Shown in pieces: positions 23,959 through 26,204 of a stretch of 26,204 bases of DNA. The notes beneath the pieces are model-generated. The model saw nothing but the letters and a program-made list of their open reading frames with translations. It was not told the origin of the DNA and did no database searches. Each line of letters starts with the position of its first letter. Position 1 is the stretch's first letter. The translations under genes and the position numbers were made by a program. The stretch comes from a virus. The stretch is from IMG/VR virus record IMGVR_UViG_3300020204_000325, positions 1-26,204 of that record, one strand, 5' to 3'.

Positions 23959-26204
23959 ATGAACTACGTACCACTACACTTACATACTCACTTTTCACTA
24001 TTCGATGGTATTGGGTTGCCATCTGAATACGTAGATCGTGCTAAAAAATTGGGTATGCCTGCAATATCGATTACAGACCATGGCTCCCTTTCTGGCCACA
24101 GAGAAATGTATCGTACTGCAAAAGCAAGTGGTATCAAGCCTATTCTTGGCGTAGAAGGTTATATGTGTGAGGATCGCTTTGATCAAAGAGACAAGGAAGA
24201 TCGCACTACACCATTAGACATGGTTTATAATCATATAATTCTTCTAGCCAAGAATCAGGCAGGTCTAGAAAACCTTAATAAGTTAAATGAAGTTGCGTGG
24301 ACAGAGGGCTATTACAAAAAGCCACGAATTGACTTTGAGATTTTATCTAAATATAAAGAAGGAATCATAGTATCATCTGCATGTCCAAGTGGAATTATTG
24401 CTAAATCAATAGAACTTGGCGAATTGGGAATGGCAAAGAAATATATTAAATGGTTTAAAGAAGAGTTTGGCGACGATTACTATCTTGAAGTAATGCCACA
24501 CAATAATGAGAGTATCAATCAAACAATATTACAGTTGGCAGACGAGTTTAAGATTAAGCCAATAGTAACCCCAGACTGTCATCATGTTGACCCCTCACAA
24601 AAAGAAATTCAAGAACTAAAACTTATTCTCAATACCTATTCAAATAAAATTCAGAAAGACGCCACATACGAGAAGTCTAAAAAGCAAGGGGACTTAATGA
24701 AGCGCCTTGATTACTTATACGGCGCAGACAGACAAATGTCATTTAATAAATTTGATATTCACTTGTTGTCATATGAAGAAATACAGGCTGCTATGGAAAA
24801 GCAGGGCATATTTAGAACAGACATTTATGAGAACACAATTGAACTTGCAAATAGAATAGAAGATTATGAAATTAAAGATGGACTAAATCTTCTTCCAGTT
24901 CAATACAAAAATCCTGATAAGCAGTTAGAAGAACTTGCCATTCTAGGATTGACAGAAAAAGGTTTAAATAAAAACAAAGAATATTTAGATAGACTTAATG
25001 AAGAACTTAAAGTTATTAAAGATAAAAAGTTTGGCCCATACTTTCTTGTAGTTCAAAGTATGATTTCGTGGGCAAAGAAAGAGAACATTATGGTTGGTCC
25101 AGGTCGTGGATCATCTGCAGGTTCTTTGCTCTGTTACGTTCTTGGCATTACTGAGATTGATCCCATTAAGCACGGACTATTGTTCTTCCGATTTATTAAT
25201 CCAGAGCGCAACGATTTTCCAGACATAGATACAGACATTCAAGATTCTCGTCGTGATGAGGTTAAAGATTATCTTGTAAGACAGTACAAACATGTTGCTT
25301 CAATTGCAACATTTTTAGAGTTTAAGGATAAGGGTGTTGTGCGAGATGTTGCTCGTGTGTTAAACATTCCTTTATCAGATGTAAACAAGGTTTTAAAGTT
25401 GGTTGACAGTTGGGACGACTATTGCACTTCTAAAACCACCCTATGGTTTAGGGAAAAATATCCAGAGTTAGAGCAGTACGGAGAAAAACTTCGTGGGCGT
25501 ATTCGAGGAACTGGTATTCACGCTGCTGGTGTTGTTACTAGTAAGAATCCTATTTTTAGATATGCACCTATGGAAACAAGAAACTCTCCAGGATCGGATG
25601 AGCGCATTCCTGTAGTTGCTGTTGACATGGAAGAGGCCGAAAGAATTGGTCTTATTAAGATTGATGCATTAGGACTTAAAACTTTAAGTGTAATTAAAGA
25701 TACTGTAACAATAATTAAAGAACGAGAAGGCACAGACATTGACCTTTTAAGCATTGATATGTCTGACTCAAAGGTATATGAAATGCTTTCTGACGGACAC
25801 ACAAAGGGAGTCTTTCAGTGCGAAGCAGCGCCATACACAAACCTTCTTATTAAAATGGGTGTAAAAAATCTAGCAGAACTTGCTGCTTCAAATGCTCTTG
25901 TTCGTCCAGGCGCCATGAACACTATTGGAAAAGATTATATTGAAAGAAAGCACGGTAGACAGGCAGTCAATTATTTACATCAGACAATGAAACCATTCAC
26001 AGAAGAAACATATGGGTGTATCCTATACCAAGAGCAGGTTATGCAGGCTTGCGTTGAATTAGGAGGAATGTCTTGGTCTGAGGCCGATAAGGTTCGTAAA
26101 ATTATTGGTAAGAAAAAAGATGCAAGAGAATTTGATGCGTTTCGTGATAAGTTTGTTGTTGGTGCTTCTAAGTACATTAATCCTAATACTGCTCGTGATC
26201 TATG
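23959..26204 (+). CDS. dnaE: DNA polymerase III alpha subunit (DnaE-type), partial
   Basis: The frame opens at ATG 23959 and is still open at the window end (748 codons); family members run to about 1100-1200 residues. The N-terminal PHP domain has HLHTHFS, ITDHG, GVEGYM, HIILLAKN, SACPSG and TPDCHH, including all nine metal-ligand positions (H7, H9, D16, H41, E66, H92, C142, D206, H208). The polymerase part has GPGRGSSAGSL (380-390), the catalytic aspartates in PDIDTD (D424, D426) and the third in LIKIDALGLK (D569), plus GIHAAGVVTS. It extends the fork with the helicase, primase and SSB. No Shine-Dalgarno is evident; coupling to SSB is likely. Confidence 0.93.
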   Translation, partial: MNYVPLHLHTHFSLFDGIGLPSEYVDRAKKLGMPAISITDHGSLSGHREMYRTAKASGIKPILGVEGYMCEDRFDQRDKEDRTTPLDMVYNHIILLAKNQAGLENLNKLNEVAWTEGYYKKPRIDFEILSKYKEGIIVSSACPSGIIAKSIELGELGMAKKYIKWFKEEFGDDYYLEVMPHNNESINQTILQLADEFKIKPIVTPDCHHVDPSQKEIQELKLILNTYSNKIQKDATYEKSKKQGDLMKRLDYLYGADRQMSFNKFDIHLLSYEEIQAAMEKQGIFRTDIYENTIELANRIEDYEIKDGLNLLPVQYKNPDKQLEELAILGLTEKGLNKNKEYLDRLNEELKVIKDKKFGPYFLVVQSMISWAKKENIMVGPGRGSSAGSLLCYVLGITEIDPIKHGLLFFRFINPERNDFPDIDTDIQDSRRDEVKDYLVRQYKHVASIATFLEFKDKGVVRDVARVLNIPLSDVNKVLKLVDSWDDYCTSKTTLWFREKYPELEQYGEKLRGRIRGTGIHAAGVVTSKNPIFRYAPMETRNSPGSDERIPVVAVDMEEAERIGLIKIDALGLKTLSVIKDTVTIIKEREGTDIDLLSIDMSDSKVYEMLSDGHTKGVFQCEAAPYTNLLIKMGVKNLAELAASNALVRPGAMNTIGKDYIERKHGRQAVNYLHQTMKPFTEETYGCILYQEQVMQACVELGGMSWSEADKVRKIIGKKKDAREFDAFRDKFVVGASKYINPNTARDL

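Noticed and set aside
1-26204. tRNA genes, CRISPR arrays, insertion sequences, attachment sites
   Set aside because: There is no non-coding gap long enough and no cloverleaf, repeat-spacer or terminal inverted repeat pattern was seen.

Overview
The window is one gene-dense segment of a tailed double-stranded DNA phage (or prophage-like) genome. All genes are on the + strand. They run from the end of the tail-tube gene through the tail module into the DNA replication module. The DNA is A+T-rich (about two thirds A+T by eye). A 3401-residue tape-measure protein, a Dit-like protein, a hub-like protein and no visible sheath or contractile baseplate genes point to a long-tailed siphovirus. The host is most likely an actinobacterium, possibly an A+T-rich aquatic one. 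This is inferred from the resemblance of the tail chaperones, tape measure, MerR-like protein, single-strand binding protein and DnaE-type polymerase to those of actinophages, and from a promoter placed to make a leaderless mRNA. No host gene is present to prove it.

Layout: 1-74 is the last 23 codons of a probable major tail protein. A rho-independent terminator (96-134) follows and abuts a promoter (134-142). Next come two related tail assembly chaperone genes (149-835, 880-1203), the giant tape-measure gene (1229-11434), a Dit-like tail protein (11434-12075), a 1465-residue hub or tail-tip protein (12075-16472), and four further tail-tip or adhesin proteins (16474-18986). At about 18986 the content changes. 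There is a zinc-ribbon protein, a MerR-like DNA-binding protein, small proteins, a DUF2061-like and a one-helix membrane protein, a DnaB-like helicase (20514-21740), a 108-residue protein of unknown function, a DnaG-like primase (21994-22938), a three-helix membrane protein, a single-strand DNA-binding protein (23293-23955) behind a near-consensus sigma-70-type promoter, and a DNA polymerase III alpha subunit (23959 to the window end, incomplete).

The tail genes would build the tube, measure its length and form the receptor-binding tip. The helicase, primase, SSB and polymerase form the core of a phage-encoded replisome. No intergenic stretch exceeds about 80 bases. I see no tRNA, CRISPR array, insertion sequence, integrase or lysis gene.

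The most notable observations are these. The tetranucleotide AGCT appears to be completely absent from all 26 kb. A kinase-like domain is embedded in the tape measure, between repeated Gly/Pro modules. The two chaperone genes are tandem paralogues with a long-first, short-second order. A terminator and leaderless promoter form a composite element. The phage DnaE keeps the full set of PHP metal ligands.
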